This document shows, in pieces, positions 14,357-22,413 of a stretch of DNA of 26,510 nt. The notes beneath the pieces were generated by a model. It was not told the origin of the DNA and ran no database searches. It was given only the letters and a program-made list of their open reading frames with translations. Made by a program: the position numbers and the translations under genes. The number at the start of each line of letters is the position of its first letter. Position 1 is the stretch's first letter. Source of the DNA: Firmicutes bacterium CAG:341 (GTDB lineage: Bacteria; Bacillota; Clostridia; Oscillospirales; Acutalibacteraceae). The DNA lies in assembly GCA_000434995.1 (NCBI GenBank), contig FR895316.1, positions 104,826-131,335 on the forward strand. The letters are read 5' to 3'.

Positions 14357-14722
14357 CTATGATTTTGCATTGGTATATTCTTTTTCAATCCACGCCATTA
14401 GAAGTTTAACAATTTTTTCCTGCTGCGTTTTAGTAAGAGCCTTGCCTTGCGGCACTTTATACCACTTTTCAAGACAAGAGCGGCAACAGCAAGCGCACGC
14501 ATGCTGTGCAATAAACACCGGATGATTTTTCATCGGTGTTTGCTTTCCGTCATTTTTAGGATAAGCCGGCGCAAGCTTTTCATTGATAAAATCTTCTGCG
14601 TGTGATTTTATTGTATCCATTCCCTTCTCATCTATATAAGCAATATCCTTTGCTTTTAGATGAAAAGAAGAACGGAATTTTGATTTAGACAATTTTTTGA
14701 GTGCGTTATCAATTGTTTGCAT
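14357..14722 (-). CDS. DUF4186-family protein, cysteine-rich
   Basis: 121 aa, of unknown function. Family-typical stretches are SSFHLKAKDIAYIDEKGMDT, HAEDFINEKLAPAYPKNDGK, QTPMKNHPVFIAQHACACCC and RSCLEKWYKVPQGK. Five cysteines (76, 78, 79, 80, 83) with His74 make a compact potential metal site, and the conserved KNDGKQTPM-x-x-HP segment suggests a binding pocket. No signal peptide or membrane segment, so cytoplasmic. The ATG begins 5 bases after the thrS stop with no clear Shine-Dalgarno, suggesting coupling to thrS translation and therefore T-box control by threonine supply. Whether the link to ThrRS is functional or accidental cannot be told from this sequence. Confidence 0.88.
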   Translation of the reverse strand: MQTIDNALKKLSKSKFRSSFHLKAKDIAYIDEKGMDTIKSHAEDFINEKLAPAYPKNDGKQTPMKNHPVFIAQHACACCCRSCLEKWYKVPQGKALTKTQQEKIVKLLMAWIEKEYTNAKS

Positions 14723-14727
14723 AAAAA

Positions 14728-16677
14728 TTACATAGTAAGTTCGAGTGATTTAGACTCAACTTCAGCAACAATCTTTTCAACAAATTCATCAAGAGCCATA
14801 GCGCCCTTATCCCCGCCTGAACGGGTACGAAGCGATACAGTATTATTTTCAATATCCTTATCGCCTGCAAGGAGCATATAAGGCACTTTTTCAAGCTGGG
14901 CAGAACGAATTTTAAATCCGATTTTTTCGCTTCTGTCATCAACTTCACAGCGAATACCCTTTGCTTCAAGTGCTTTTTTAGCTTCAAGAAGATAATCAAG
15001 GTGACGGTCTGCAATAGGAAGAAGCTTAACCTGAACCGGAGCAAGCCAAGTAGGGAATGCACCTGCATATTTTTCAATAAGCAATGCAAGTGTACGCTCA
15101 TAACAGCCGATTGAAGTTCTGTGGATAATATAAGGATTTTTCTTAATTCCGTCCTTATCAACATATTCCATACCGAATTTTTCAGCAAGCATTTGGTCAA
15201 TTTGAATAGTTACAAGTGTATCTTCCTTACCAAATACATTTTTAATTTGAATATCAAGCTTAGGGCCATAGAATGCAGCTTCGCCGATACCGACTTTATA
15301 ATCAACACCAAGGTCATCAAGAATATTTTTCATCTTAGACTGAGCCTCGTCCCACTGTTCCTCAGTGCCGAGATATTTTTCACGATCATTAGGGTCCCAT
15401 AAAGAAAAACGATATGTTAAATCTTCTTTAAGACCTATTGTTTCCATCATATAATTAGTTAATTCAAGGCAAGCCTTAAACTCATCTTCAAGCTGGTCCG
15501 GGCGGCACATAAGGTGGCCTTCGCTGATTGTAAACTGGCGAACACGAATAAGGCCGTGCATTTCACCTGAAGCTTCATTACGGAAAAGAGTTGATGTTTC
15601 GTCATATCTGAGCGGCAAATCACGATATGAACGGGGTCTGTTAAGATAAGCTTGGTATTGGAACGGACAAGTCATAGGGCGAAGTGCAAAAACTTCTTTA
15701 TCCTTTTCTTCATCGCCCATTACAAACATACCGTCTTTATAATGGTCCCAGTGACCTGAAATTTTGTATAAATCACTTTTTGCCATAAGAGGTGTTTTAG
15801 TAAGCTGCCAACCTCTCTTTGCTTCCTCATCTTCAACCCAGCGTTGTAAAGTCTGAATGATTTTAGTACCCTTTGGCAAAAGAATAGGCAAGCCCTGACC
15901 GATATAATCAACAGTAGTAAAGAGTTCAAGTTCACGGCCGAGTTTATTATGGTCACGCTTCTTTGCCTCTTCTAATGCATTGAGGTAATCTTCAAGCATA
16001 GAAGCTTTAGGAAATGCGATACCGTAAACACGGCAAAGCATCTTATTTTTTTCGTCTCCGCGCCAATAAGCACCTGTGCAGTTAGTAAGTTTAAATGCCT
16101 TAATAACTTTCATTTCAGGAATGTGAGGGCCTGCGCAAAGCTCTGTAAATTCGCCCTGTTTATAAAAGCTGATTGGCTCGCCTTTTTCTGAATGTTCCTT
16201 AATAAGTTCAATTTTGTATGGCTCGCCCTTTTCTTCCATCAGCTTAATTGCTTCATCGGCAGGAAGTTCAAATCTTTCAATAGGATAATTTTCCTTAATA
16301 ATAACTTTCATTTCCTTTTCTATTTTATCAAGGTCATCCTGTGTGAAATGTGTATCAACATCAAAATCATAATAAAAACCGTTTTCAATAGCCGGGCCGA
16401 TAGTAAGTTTTGCATTTGGATAAAGCCTTTTAACAGCTTGTGCCATTACATGAGATGCAGTGTGGTTAAACGCCTTTTTACCGTCTTCATCATCAAATGT
16501 AAGCACTTCAAAATCGCAATCGCTTTCAACAACGGTGCGCAAATCTGCAATTTTACCGTTTATACTGACGCAGCAAGCGTTTCTGTAAAGTCCCATTGAA
16601 ATATCTTTTGTAATTTCAGCTGCGGTTACAGGTGCGCTGTACTCCTTAACCGAACCGTCTTTCAACTTAATAATCAT
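14728..16677 (-). CDS. thrS: Threonyl-tRNA synthetase
   Basis: Class II synthetase charging tRNA-Thr. 649 aa, full length. Domains: TGS (1-60), editing domain with HTASH (His72/His76) and CAGPH (Cys181/His185), catalytic core with RPMTCPFQYQAYL (zinc ligand Cys337), motif 2 region TSTLFRNEASGEMHGLIRVR, FTISEGHLMC (His388) and motif 3 HRTSIGCYERTLALLIEKYAG, then the anticodon-binding domain (LAPVQVKLLPI onwards). The zinc His sits in SEGH rather than the more usual DDAH, marking a divergent bacterial ThrRS subgroup. AGGAGGG (16686-16692) lies 8 bases before the ATG and directly after the attenuator T-run. Expression is controlled by the T-box leader; DUF4186 follows 5 bases after the stop. Confidence 0.98.
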   Translation of the reverse strand: MIIKLKDGSVKEYSAPVTAAEITKDISMGLYRNACCVSINGKIADLRTVVESDCDFEVLTFDDEDGKKAFNHTASHVMAQAVKRLYPNAKLTIGPAIENGFYYDFDVDTHFTQDDLDKIEKEMKVIIKENYPIERFELPADEAIKLMEEKGEPYKIELIKEHSEKGEPISFYKQGEFTELCAGPHIPEMKVIKAFKLTNCTGAYWRGDEKNKMLCRVYGIAFPKASMLEDYLNALEEAKKRDHNKLGRELELFTTVDYIGQGLPILLPKGTKIIQTLQRWVEDEEAKRGWQLTKTPLMAKSDLYKISGHWDHYKDGMFVMGDEEKDKEVFALRPMTCPFQYQAYLNRPRSYRDLPLRYDETSTLFRNEASGEMHGLIRVRQFTISEGHLMCRPDQLEDEFKACLELTNYMMETIGLKEDLTYRFSLWDPNDREKYLGTEEQWDEAQSKMKNILDDLGVDYKVGIGEAAFYGPKLDIQIKNVFGKEDTLVTIQIDQMLAEKFGMEYVDKDGIKKNPYIIHRTSIGCYERTLALLIEKYAGAFPTWLAPVQVKLLPIADRHLDYLLEAKKALEAKGIRCEVDDRSEKIGFKIRSAQLEKVPYMLLAGDKDIENNTVSLRTRSGGDKGAMALDEFVEKIVAEVESKSLELTM

Positions 16678-16692
16678 AGTTATTTCCCTCCT

Positions 16693-16726
16693 AAAAAAAA
16701 TTCACCCTGAAATAAATCAGGGTGAA
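16693..16726 (-). terminator. T-box-controlled attenuator terminator of thrS
   Basis: 10-bp stem TTCACCCTGA/TCAGGGTGAA (16701-16710, 16717-16726), 6-base loop, then T8 (16700-16693) on the minus strand. It is mutually exclusive with the antiterminator. Confidence 0.93.
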
Positions 16727-16928
16727 TAAAATCCACTGTTCCACCTGAATTGCACACAAACATAAAACAAAGTACGAAATATGTGCCACTCGTTTACTCT
16801 GTAACGGGAGAACCCGGCCTGTATTAAAGGCACTCAAAGGTGGTAATTTACTTGGCTTTTGCATACTTGCACCCACCGTATACTCTCTGAAAAAAGCTTG
16901 AAGCAAATCATATCCTTATCATTGATTT
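16693..16928 (-). promoter_or_regulatory. T-box riboswitch leader of thrS
   Basis: The leader RNA senses uncharged tRNA-Thr and prevents termination before thrS. On the minus strand: an early Stem I element AGAGAGT (16882-16888) followed by GGTGGGTGCAAG; a candidate Thr specifier within TTACCACC (ACCACC at 16839-16844); GGCCGGG...CCCGTTAC of Stem III; and the T-box AGGTGGAACAGTG (16734-16746). The antiterminator can be drawn exactly: TCAGG pairs with CCTGA, GTG pairs with CAC, leaving the 7-base bulge TGGAACA to bind the tRNA NCCA end. The same CACCCTGA is the 5' arm of the competing terminator (16701-16726, followed by eight T). A 71-codon open frame here (16691-16906) is not a gene. Confidence 0.93.
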
Positions 16929-16934
16929 GAGATT

Positions 16935-16963
16935 ATTTTAACACCAAAAAAAATCATTGTCAA
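16935..16963 (-). promoter_or_regulatory. Sigma-A promoter of thrS
   Basis: On the minus strand: consensus -35 TTGACA (16958-16963), 17-base spacer, -10 TAAAAT (16935-16940). It places the RNA start near 16928, just upstream of T-box Stem I. Confidence 0.85.
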
Positions 16964-17059
16964 CACATATTTTTGCCAAATACCGTTTAAATACTCACTT
17001 TGTATTAACTTCAATAATTCTTACCGCAAACAATATGCACATCAACTGCTTAAAAAAAC

Positions 17060-17088
17060 TTGACATATACAACATATAGGTGTATATT
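17060..17088 (+). promoter_or_regulatory. Sigma-A promoter of rny
   Basis: -35 TTGACA (17060-17065), 17-base spacer, -10 TATATT (17083-17088). An imperfect dyad with 7-base arms ATATACA/TGTATAT (17065-17087) overlays the spacer. A leader of about 135 bases follows, AT-rich, without an obvious terminator or riboswitch. Confidence 0.75.
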
Positions 17089-17229
17089 ATTAGATAAGTT
17101 TTACATATTGTTATGAAATTTTGTATGACTTTTAGTAAAATTTGCATTATAAACTGTACCTTTTCTGATGGTAAAATTTCGAGATTTAGAAACTTAAGAA
17201 ATTAAAATTTATGAAGAAGGAGGTGCTGT

Positions 17230-18792
17230 TTGATAATGAGTAGTATAATTGTGCCGATTATAGTCGGCGTTTTATGTGCAATAATTTTTGGTGTTTTGGG
17301 CTTTGTTCTCGGCGGTGAACATCGCAGAAAAACAAGCGAAAAAGAAATAGGCTCTGCAACCCAGCAGGCAACCAAAATTATAAATAATGCTTTAACCGAA
17401 GCTGAAGCTACAAAAAAAGCAAGGCTTATTGAAGCAAAGGATGAAATACACAAGCTTCGCCACGATGCAGATAAAGAAATTCGTGAAAGAAGAAGTGAAG
17501 TTCAAAAGCAGGAAAACCGTCTAAATCAAAGAGAAGAATATCTTGATAAAAGAGCGGATTCCCTTGAAAAGAAAAATGAAAATATCGGCGTTAAGCAAAA
17601 ACAGCTTGACGACAAGCTACTCGAAATCGACGGCATCAAGAAAAGCCAGTTTGATATGCTTGAACGCATTTCAGGTCTTACTCAAGAGCAGGCTAAGGAC
17701 CAACTCCTTGCCAATCTTAACGAAGAGCTTGATACTGAAAAAAGCAAGCGTATTCTTGAAAACGAACAGATGATTAAAGACCAAAGTGAAGTTTTGGCAA
17801 AAGAAATCATCTCAACAGCAATTCAGCGTTGTGCGGCAGACCACACAGCCGAAACCACAGTAAGCGTTGTTGCTCTTCCTAATGATGAAATGAAGGGCAG
17901 AATTATCGGCAGAGAGGGTAGAAATATCCGTTCTATCGAAACAATTACAGGTGTTGAACTCATTATTGATGACACACCGGAAGCAATTACAATCAGTTCG
18001 TTTGACCCTGTCAGACGCGAAATTGCAAGGCTTACACTTGAGCATCTTATTCAAGACGGAAGAATTCATCCGACTAAAATTGAAGAATGCTTTGAAAAAG
18101 CCACCCGTGAGGTTAACAACACTATTAAAACAGAGGGTGAAAAAGCTGTTCTTTCAGCCAACTGCGGCCAAATCCACCCTGAACTTGTTAAGCTTTTAGG
18201 TAAGCTTAAATACCGTACTTCTTATGGCCAAAGCGTACTTAAACATTCACTTGAAGTATCATACATTGCAGGTCTTATGGCAGCCGAAATCGGTGCAGAT
18301 GAAAAGCAGGCAAGAAGAGCCGGACTTTTGCACGATATAGGCAAAGCACTTGACCATGAAATGGAAGGTTCTCACATTGCATTAGGTGTGGAATGGGCTA
18401 AAAAATACAAAGAAAGTGACGCGATTGTTCACGCTATTGCCGCTCACCACGGTGAAATTGAATGTAAAACCGTTGTTGCCTGCCTTGTTCAAGCTGCCGA
18501 TGCAGTAAGTGCAGCAAGACCGGGTGCAAGAAGAGAAAATATTGAAAATTATATCAAGCGATTAGAACAGCTTGAAGAGATTTCCACAAGCTTTGACGGT
18601 GTTGAAAGAGCATATGCCATTCAGGCTGGCCGTGAAGTAAGGGTTATGGTTAAGCCGGATGTAATAAACGACGAAAGAATGCCATACATTGCTCACGAAA
18701 TTGCCAAAAAGATTGAAAGCGAAATGGAATATCCGGGTCAGATTAAGGTTAATATTATCAGAGAATCACGCGCTTCGGATATAGCAAAATAA
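17230..18792 (+). CDS. rny: Ribonuclease Y
   Basis: Membrane-anchored endoribonuclease that starts mRNA decay in Firmicutes. 520 aa, standard length. Residues ~5-28 are the membrane anchor; ~35-190 are a long charged coiled coil; the KH domain follows (KGRIIGREGRNIRSIETITG, ~222-241); the HD domain contains HS (His339), LLHDIGKALD (His368-Asp369) and HAIAAHHGEI. Start: TTG at 17230 is 6 bases after AAGGAGG, the best spacing; an in-frame ATG at 17236 (2 residues shorter) is 12 bases away. It is read from its own promoter, divergent from thrS, and ends at the hairpin 18801-18830. Confidence 0.97.
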   Translation: MIMSSIIVPIIVGVLCAIIFGVLGFVLGGEHRRKTSEKEIGSATQQATKIINNALTEAEATKKARLIEAKDEIHKLRHDADKEIRERRSEVQKQENRLNQREEYLDKRADSLEKKNENIGVKQKQLDDKLLEIDGIKKSQFDMLERISGLTQEQAKDQLLANLNEELDTEKSKRILENEQMIKDQSEVLAKEIISTAIQRCAADHTAETTVSVVALPNDEMKGRIIGREGRNIRSIETITGVELIIDDTPEAITISSFDPVRREIARLTLEHLIQDGRIHPTKIEECFEKATREVNNTIKTEGEKAVLSANCGQIHPELVKLLGKLKYRTSYGQSVLKHSLEVSYIAGLMAAEIGADEKQARRAGLLHDIGKALDHEMEGSHIALGVEWAKKYKESDAIVHAIAAHHGEIECKTVVACLVQAADAVSAARPGARRENIENYIKRLEQLEEISTSFDGVERAYAIQAGREVRVMVKPDVINDERMPYIAHEIAKKIESEMEYPGQIKVNIIRESRASDIAK

Positions 18793-18800
18793 AATTATTT

Positions 18801-18830
18801 GAAGCCGGCTTTTCGTCGGCTTCATTTTTT
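18801..18830 (+). terminator. Intrinsic terminator after rny
   Basis: 7-bp stem GAAGCCG/CGGCTTC (18801-18807, 18817-18823), 9-base loop, then a run of six T. Confidence 0.82.
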
Positions 18831-18876
18831 ATCATTTATCGACAAAAAAGACTGTTTTTTTCAAAGGAGAAAAGTT

Positions 18877-19167
18877 ATGATTAAGCATATAGTATGTTTC
18901 AAACTCAAAGACAACAGTTTGGAAGAATGCGAAAAGGCAAGGGACATTTTGAAATCTATGGAGGGTAATGTTCCCCTTCTGCGTGGAATTGAAGTCGGTG
19001 TTGATCTTCTTCATTCACAAAGGTCTTATGATGTTATTTTGCAGGTAAAGCTTGATGATACAAAAGCACTTGAAGAATATCAAAATGATGAATACCATTG
19101 TTCAGTTGTAAAAAAACATATGCATCAAGTAGCTCAAAGCAGTATTGCTATTGACTACGAGATCTAA
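18877..19167 (+). CDS. Dabb-domain (stress-responsive A/B barrel) small protein
   Basis: 96 aa from ATG 18877, with AAAGGAGA upstream. A ferredoxin-like dimeric A/B barrel is indicated by IKHIVCFKLKD at the N terminus, the central IEVGVDLLHSQRSYDVIL, and LEEYQNDEYHCSVVKKHM with the usual Tyr and His spacing of the family. The domain occurs in many small proteins of unknown or varied function, so no reaction can be named. The frame is open back to 18799, but that extension reads through the rny terminator and has no family similarity. Flanked by terminators on both sides; its promoter is not clear, and read-through from rny is possible. Confidence 0.88.
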   Translation: MIKHIVCFKLKDNSLEECEKARDILKSMEGNVPLLRGIEVGVDLLHSQRSYDVILQVKLDDTKALEEYQNDEYHCSVVKKHMHQVAQSSIAIDYEI

Positions 19168-19183
19168 CCTATTTTCAAATTTC

Positions 19184-19222
19184 AAAAACGGCCTTGTTCA
19201 CATAAAGCAAGGTCGTTTTTTT
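19184..19222 (+). terminator. Intrinsic terminator after the Dabb gene
   Basis: 13-bp stem with one G-U pair (19184-19196, 19208-19220), 11-base loop, ending in seven T. Confidence 0.85.
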
Positions 19223-19268
19223 GTTATTATATATAAAAATGGCATCTTTTTTTTGTCGAGTATTTAGT

Positions 19269-19297
19269 TTGACATTGATATTATATATTGCTATAAT
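19269..19297 (+). promoter_or_regulatory. Perfect consensus promoter of the exopolysaccharide operon
   Basis: -35 TTGACA (19269-19274), 17-base spacer, -10 TATAAT (19292-19297), with an extended -10 TG at 19289-19290. All positions match the sigma-A consensus. The first gene begins 49 bases downstream of the -10. Confidence 0.88.
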
Positions 19298-19345
19298 ATA
19301 TAATATATTTAATTATAATTATAGGACTATTTAGCGGAGGTACCT

Positions 19346-20122
19346 ATGGAAGAAAACAGAGAAATAGAAATTGATTTAAGAAAAATTTTCATAATGCTGA
19401 AAAAGAAAGTGGCAATAATTCTTGTTATTGCATTTATCGGTGCAGCACTTGCAGGCTGCATTACTAACTTTTTTATTAAACCTAAATACACATCAGGCGT
19501 CAGCTTTTATGTTAATAACAACAACGATAACCTTATAGGTTCATCAGGTACAATTTCATCAAGTGACCTTGATGCATCCGAAAAACTTGTAAATACATAT
19601 ATGTTTGTTGTAAAAAGCCGCACCTTCCGTGACAAAATTGCAGACAAGCTTTCAAGTGAGGTAACATCATCACAGCTTAAAAGTATGATATCTTGCTCGC
19701 AGGTTGAATCAACACTTATCTTTCAGGTTAATGTTACAAGCACAAGCCCGCAACTTGCCTCAGATGTTGCAAACACAATTGCAGAGCTTGCGCCTGACGA
19801 AATTGTAAGGGTTCTTAAAGTCGGCGGGGTTGAAGTTGTCGACTATGCTTCAGTTCCTACCAGCCCATCATCCCCTAACCTTGCAAAGAACATTTTAATA
19901 GGCTTTGCCGTAGCCTTTGCACTTGCATTCATCATCTTCTTCACAAAAGAATTATTTGACACAAGAATTACACGCGAAACCGATTTAACAAAAGACTTTG
20001 ATATTCCCGTACTCGGTACAGTTCCTCGACTTTTACCTGTTGAGGCCAAGAAAGAATCAATAAACGGTGCTACTATGGAGCAAATCGCAAAGCAAATTGA
20101 TTCAGCAAAGAAAGGAGAGTAA
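19346..20122 (+). CDS. Capsular polysaccharide co-polymerase / kinase modulator (CpsC/YveK/Wzz type)
   Basis: 258 aa. Short cytoplasmic N terminus (EIDLRKIFIMLKKK), first membrane helix ~19-41, an extracytoplasmic domain ~42-172 with YTSGVSFYVNN and VNTYMFVVKSRTF, then SSPNLAKNILIGFAVAFALA with a second helix ~175-197, followed by RITRETDLTKDFDIPVLGTV as in PCP-2b proteins. In Firmicutes this protein activates the cytoplasmic tyrosine kinase encoded next to it and helps set polymer length. GGAGG sits 5 bases before the ATG. First gene of the operon, 5 bases before the kinase gene. Confidence 0.93.
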   Translation: MEENREIEIDLRKIFIMLKKKVAIILVIAFIGAALAGCITNFFIKPKYTSGVSFYVNNNNDNLIGSSGTISSSDLDASEKLVNTYMFVVKSRTFRDKIADKLSSEVTSSQLKSMISCSQVESTLIFQVNVTSTSPQLASDVANTIAELAPDEIVRVLKVGGVEVVDYASVPTSPSSPNLAKNILIGFAVAFALAFIIFFTKELFDTRITRETDLTKDFDIPVLGTVPRLLPVEAKKESINGATMEQIAKQIDSAKKGE

Positions 20123-20127
20123 CTGCA

Positions 20128-20907
20128 ATGGCATTAGTTAACAGAAATAAAAAGAAAAAAGAAAGCACTGTTCATTTTTCAAAAGAGGACCAAAGAAAAA
20201 TTCTTTGTGCAGATTCCCCTTTCGTAGTTAAAGAAGCTTATAGTTCAATTCGTACCAACCTTCTCTTTTCGCAAAAAGGTGAAGATTGCCCTATATTCGT
20301 TGTTACAAGCCCTACTGCAAATAACGGTAAATCAATCAACAGCGTAAATATGGCTATTTCGTTTGCACAAATGGGCAAGAAAACACTTCTTATTGACGGA
20401 GATATGAGAAATCCGACTTTACACAGATTATTTTCAATTCCTGTTAAAAACGGACTTTCTGAAATTTTAGCCGGTCTTACAGACAGCATTACCGTATCTA
20501 AAACAGATGTTGAAAATCTTTCAATTCTTACTGCCGGTAAAATTCCGCCAAACCCTTCCGAACTTTTATCTAACGAAAGAACGGATAAGCTTTTGTCCTT
20601 TGTAAAACAGCATTATGACTGTGTATTTATTGATACACCGCCTGTTAACCTTGTAACCGACCCTACTGCTTTTGCAACAAAAAGTACCGGCTACATTATG
20701 ATTATCAAAGCAGGAATTACAGATACACCAAATACCAAAAAAGCTGTTGAAACATTAACATCGCTTGGTGCTAATATTGTAGGTTTTGTGTTAAACGATG
20801 TTGTTGAATCCGGCGCGATGAAATATTACAGCTACGGTAAATACAGAGGATATAGATACAAATCAAAATACGGTTATAATTACAACTACAATTACAAATA
20901 CCGCTAA
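20128..20907 (+). CDS. Bacterial tyrosine kinase (CpsD/YwqD type)
   Basis: 259 aa BY-kinase controlling polysaccharide polymerisation and export with the preceding modulator. Motifs: KEAYSSIRTNLLFS (oligomerisation element), Walker A SPTANNGKSINSVNMA, Walker A' LLIDGDMRNP, and Walker B CVFIDTPPV. The Walker A has Ala-Asn-Asn where PGEGK is usual, but GKS is kept. The C-terminal ~25 residues are a tyrosine cluster (YYSYGKYRGYRYKSKYGYNY and on), the autophosphorylation tail, encoded by near-repeats of AAYTAC. GGAG lies upstream of the ATG. No partner phosphatase (CpsB/Wzb) gene is in the window. Confidence 0.93.
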   Translation: MALVNRNKKKKESTVHFSKEDQRKILCADSPFVVKEAYSSIRTNLLFSQKGEDCPIFVVTSPTANNGKSINSVNMAISFAQMGKKTLLIDGDMRNPTLHRLFSIPVKNGLSEILAGLTDSITVSKTDVENLSILTAGKIPPNPSELLSNERTDKLLSFVKQHYDCVFIDTPPVNLVTDPTAFATKSTGYIMIIKAGITDTPNTKKAVETLTSLGANIVGFVLNDVVESGAMKYYSYGKYRGYRYKSKYGYNYNYNYKYR

Positions 20908-20931
20908 ATAAAACAAGTCAGGACGATTTCA

Positions 20932-22392
20932 ATGAATCAGCAAAAACGCTTTCAAAGCAATACAGAATTCATTATAAATTTAATATCGCTGTTTTTGGCA
21001 CATACTTTATCAATCGTAATTTTCGGCGTGATTATCAAAAGAATTACACCATATCCGAAAAACGATACGATTGAATACATATTTGTTTTGCTGATTAGTG
21101 CAATCATAGTATTTCTTTACTTTTCAGTTCGAATTAACTTTACCAAGCGTGACCGTACATTTGAATTCACTTCTACTTTAAAAAACTGCCTACTCACCTA
21201 CGGGTTATTTGGTGCAATGCTGATTTTAACCAAAAATCCGATTATAGATTCGCGTTATTTATTTCTTTCTTCATTTATTTTTTATATTTTCTTTTCGCTT
21301 ATAGGAAGATATGTATTTAAGCACTATATGATTAAAAAAATATCTAAAAGCAAGTTTGCAACACGAGTAGGCGTTATTTCCACATATGACAGAGCCTGTG
21401 AATTCATTCCCAAGCTCAAAGAAGATTGGACTAACAATGTAACTGCACTCGCACTGATTGACGCTGATTTTAACGAATCCGGATTCGTACTGAAAAACGG
21501 AAAAAGTGTTTTTGAAATCAATGAAGTACCGGTAGTTGCAAATATTGAAAGCCTTATCGGCTGGATCAGAACAGCCAGCCTTGATGAAATTTACATCAAT
21601 GTTGAATCAACCGATATGCTTCCTAACGCAAACGAACTTATTGAAGAACTTGAAGATATGGGAATTACGGTTAATATCAATATTCCTGCACTTGAAAAAA
21701 TCGTTTCACAAAGTAAATACAATAATTTAAACTGTGTAGTTGAAAATGATTATCCCATTGCAAAATTTGCGCCTACCGTAATAAGCCCAGGCAAGCTTGC
21801 ATTTAAGCGTTTAGTGGATATTATCGGCGGAATTGTGGGTACAATCCTTTCTTTGCCGATAATTTTAATCGTTGCAATTCCGCTGAAACTTGAATCAAGC
21901 GGCCCGCTTATTTTTAAGCAGCAGCGTGTAGGTAAAAATGGGCGCATATTTAATATTTATAAACTTCGTTCAATGTATGAAGATGCGGAAGAAAGAAAAA
22001 AAGTTTTGCAAGAGCAAAACCAAATGGACGGACATATGTTCAAAATGGATAACGACCCGAGAATAACAAAGGTCGGCAAATTCATAAGAAAAACAAGCAT
22101 TGATGAATTGCCGCAATTTTGGAATGTGCTTAAAGGTGATATGAGTTTGGTTGGAACAAGGCCACCTACCATAGATGAATTTGAAAAATACGAAAGTCAC
22201 CATAAAAGAAGATTATCAATGAAACCGGGTATTACCGGCAAATGGCAGGTATCGGGCAGAAGCAATATTAAAAATTTTGAAGATGTTGTTAAACTTGACT
22301 GCGAATACATTGATGAGTGGTCGCCGATTCTTGATATTCAAATTTTGATTAAAACAGTCGGTGTTGTTTTAACACATAAAGGTGCAGAATAA
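20932..22392 (+). CDS. Polyprenyl glycosylphosphotransferase (CpsE/WcaJ family)
   Basis: Initiating enzyme that transfers a sugar-1-phosphate to undecaprenyl phosphate. 486 aa. N-terminal half: about four membrane helices (~12-32, ~43-63, ~83-101, ~108-126), then a Rossmann-like CoA-binding-type domain (~140-270). Then a reentrant helix (DIIGGIVGTILSLPIILIVA) and the catalytic domain with GPLIFKQQRVGKNGRIFNIY, KLRSM, RKTSIDELPQFWNVLKGDMS, LVGTRPP, and KPGITGKWQVSGRS. These are the signatures of the family. The sugar transferred cannot be read from the sequence. AGGA lies 8 bases before the ATG. Third gene of the operon. Confidence 0.95.
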   Translation: MNQQKRFQSNTEFIINLISLFLAHTLSIVIFGVIIKRITPYPKNDTIEYIFVLLISAIIVFLYFSVRINFTKRDRTFEFTSTLKNCLLTYGLFGAMLILTKNPIIDSRYLFLSSFIFYIFFSLIGRYVFKHYMIKKISKSKFATRVGVISTYDRACEFIPKLKEDWTNNVTALALIDADFNESGFVLKNGKSVFEINEVPVVANIESLIGWIRTASLDEIYINVESTDMLPNANELIEELEDMGITVNINIPALEKIVSQSKYNNLNCVVENDYPIAKFAPTVISPGKLAFKRLVDIIGGIVGTILSLPIILIVAIPLKLESSGPLIFKQQRVGKNGRIFNIYKLRSMYEDAEERKKVLQEQNQMDGHMFKMDNDPRITKVGKFIRKTSIDELPQFWNVLKGDMSLVGTRPPTIDEFEKYESHHKRRLSMKPGITGKWQVSGRSNIKNFEDVVKLDCEYIDEWSPILDIQILIKTVGVVLTHKGAE

Positions 22393-22413
22393 TAATACAG
22401 ATAGGAACTTTTT

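Noticed and set aside
14709..15200. 163-aa minus-strand open frame within thrS
   Set aside because: Out-of-frame shadow, Leu/Lys-rich, inside the anticodon-binding region of thrS.
16691..16906. 71-aa open frame upstream of thrS
   Set aside because: It lies in the T-box leader and includes the antiterminator/terminator; no Shine-Dalgarno and no leader-peptide run of Thr codons.
18799..18876. N-terminal extension of the Dabb protein
   Set aside because: It would read through the rny terminator hairpin; ATG 18877 has a good AAAGGAG upstream and starts the domain.
20870..20907. Possible microsatellite or CRISPR-like repeat at the kinase 3' end
   Set aside because: The AAYTAC units are the codons of the tyrosine tail; no spacer-repeat structure.
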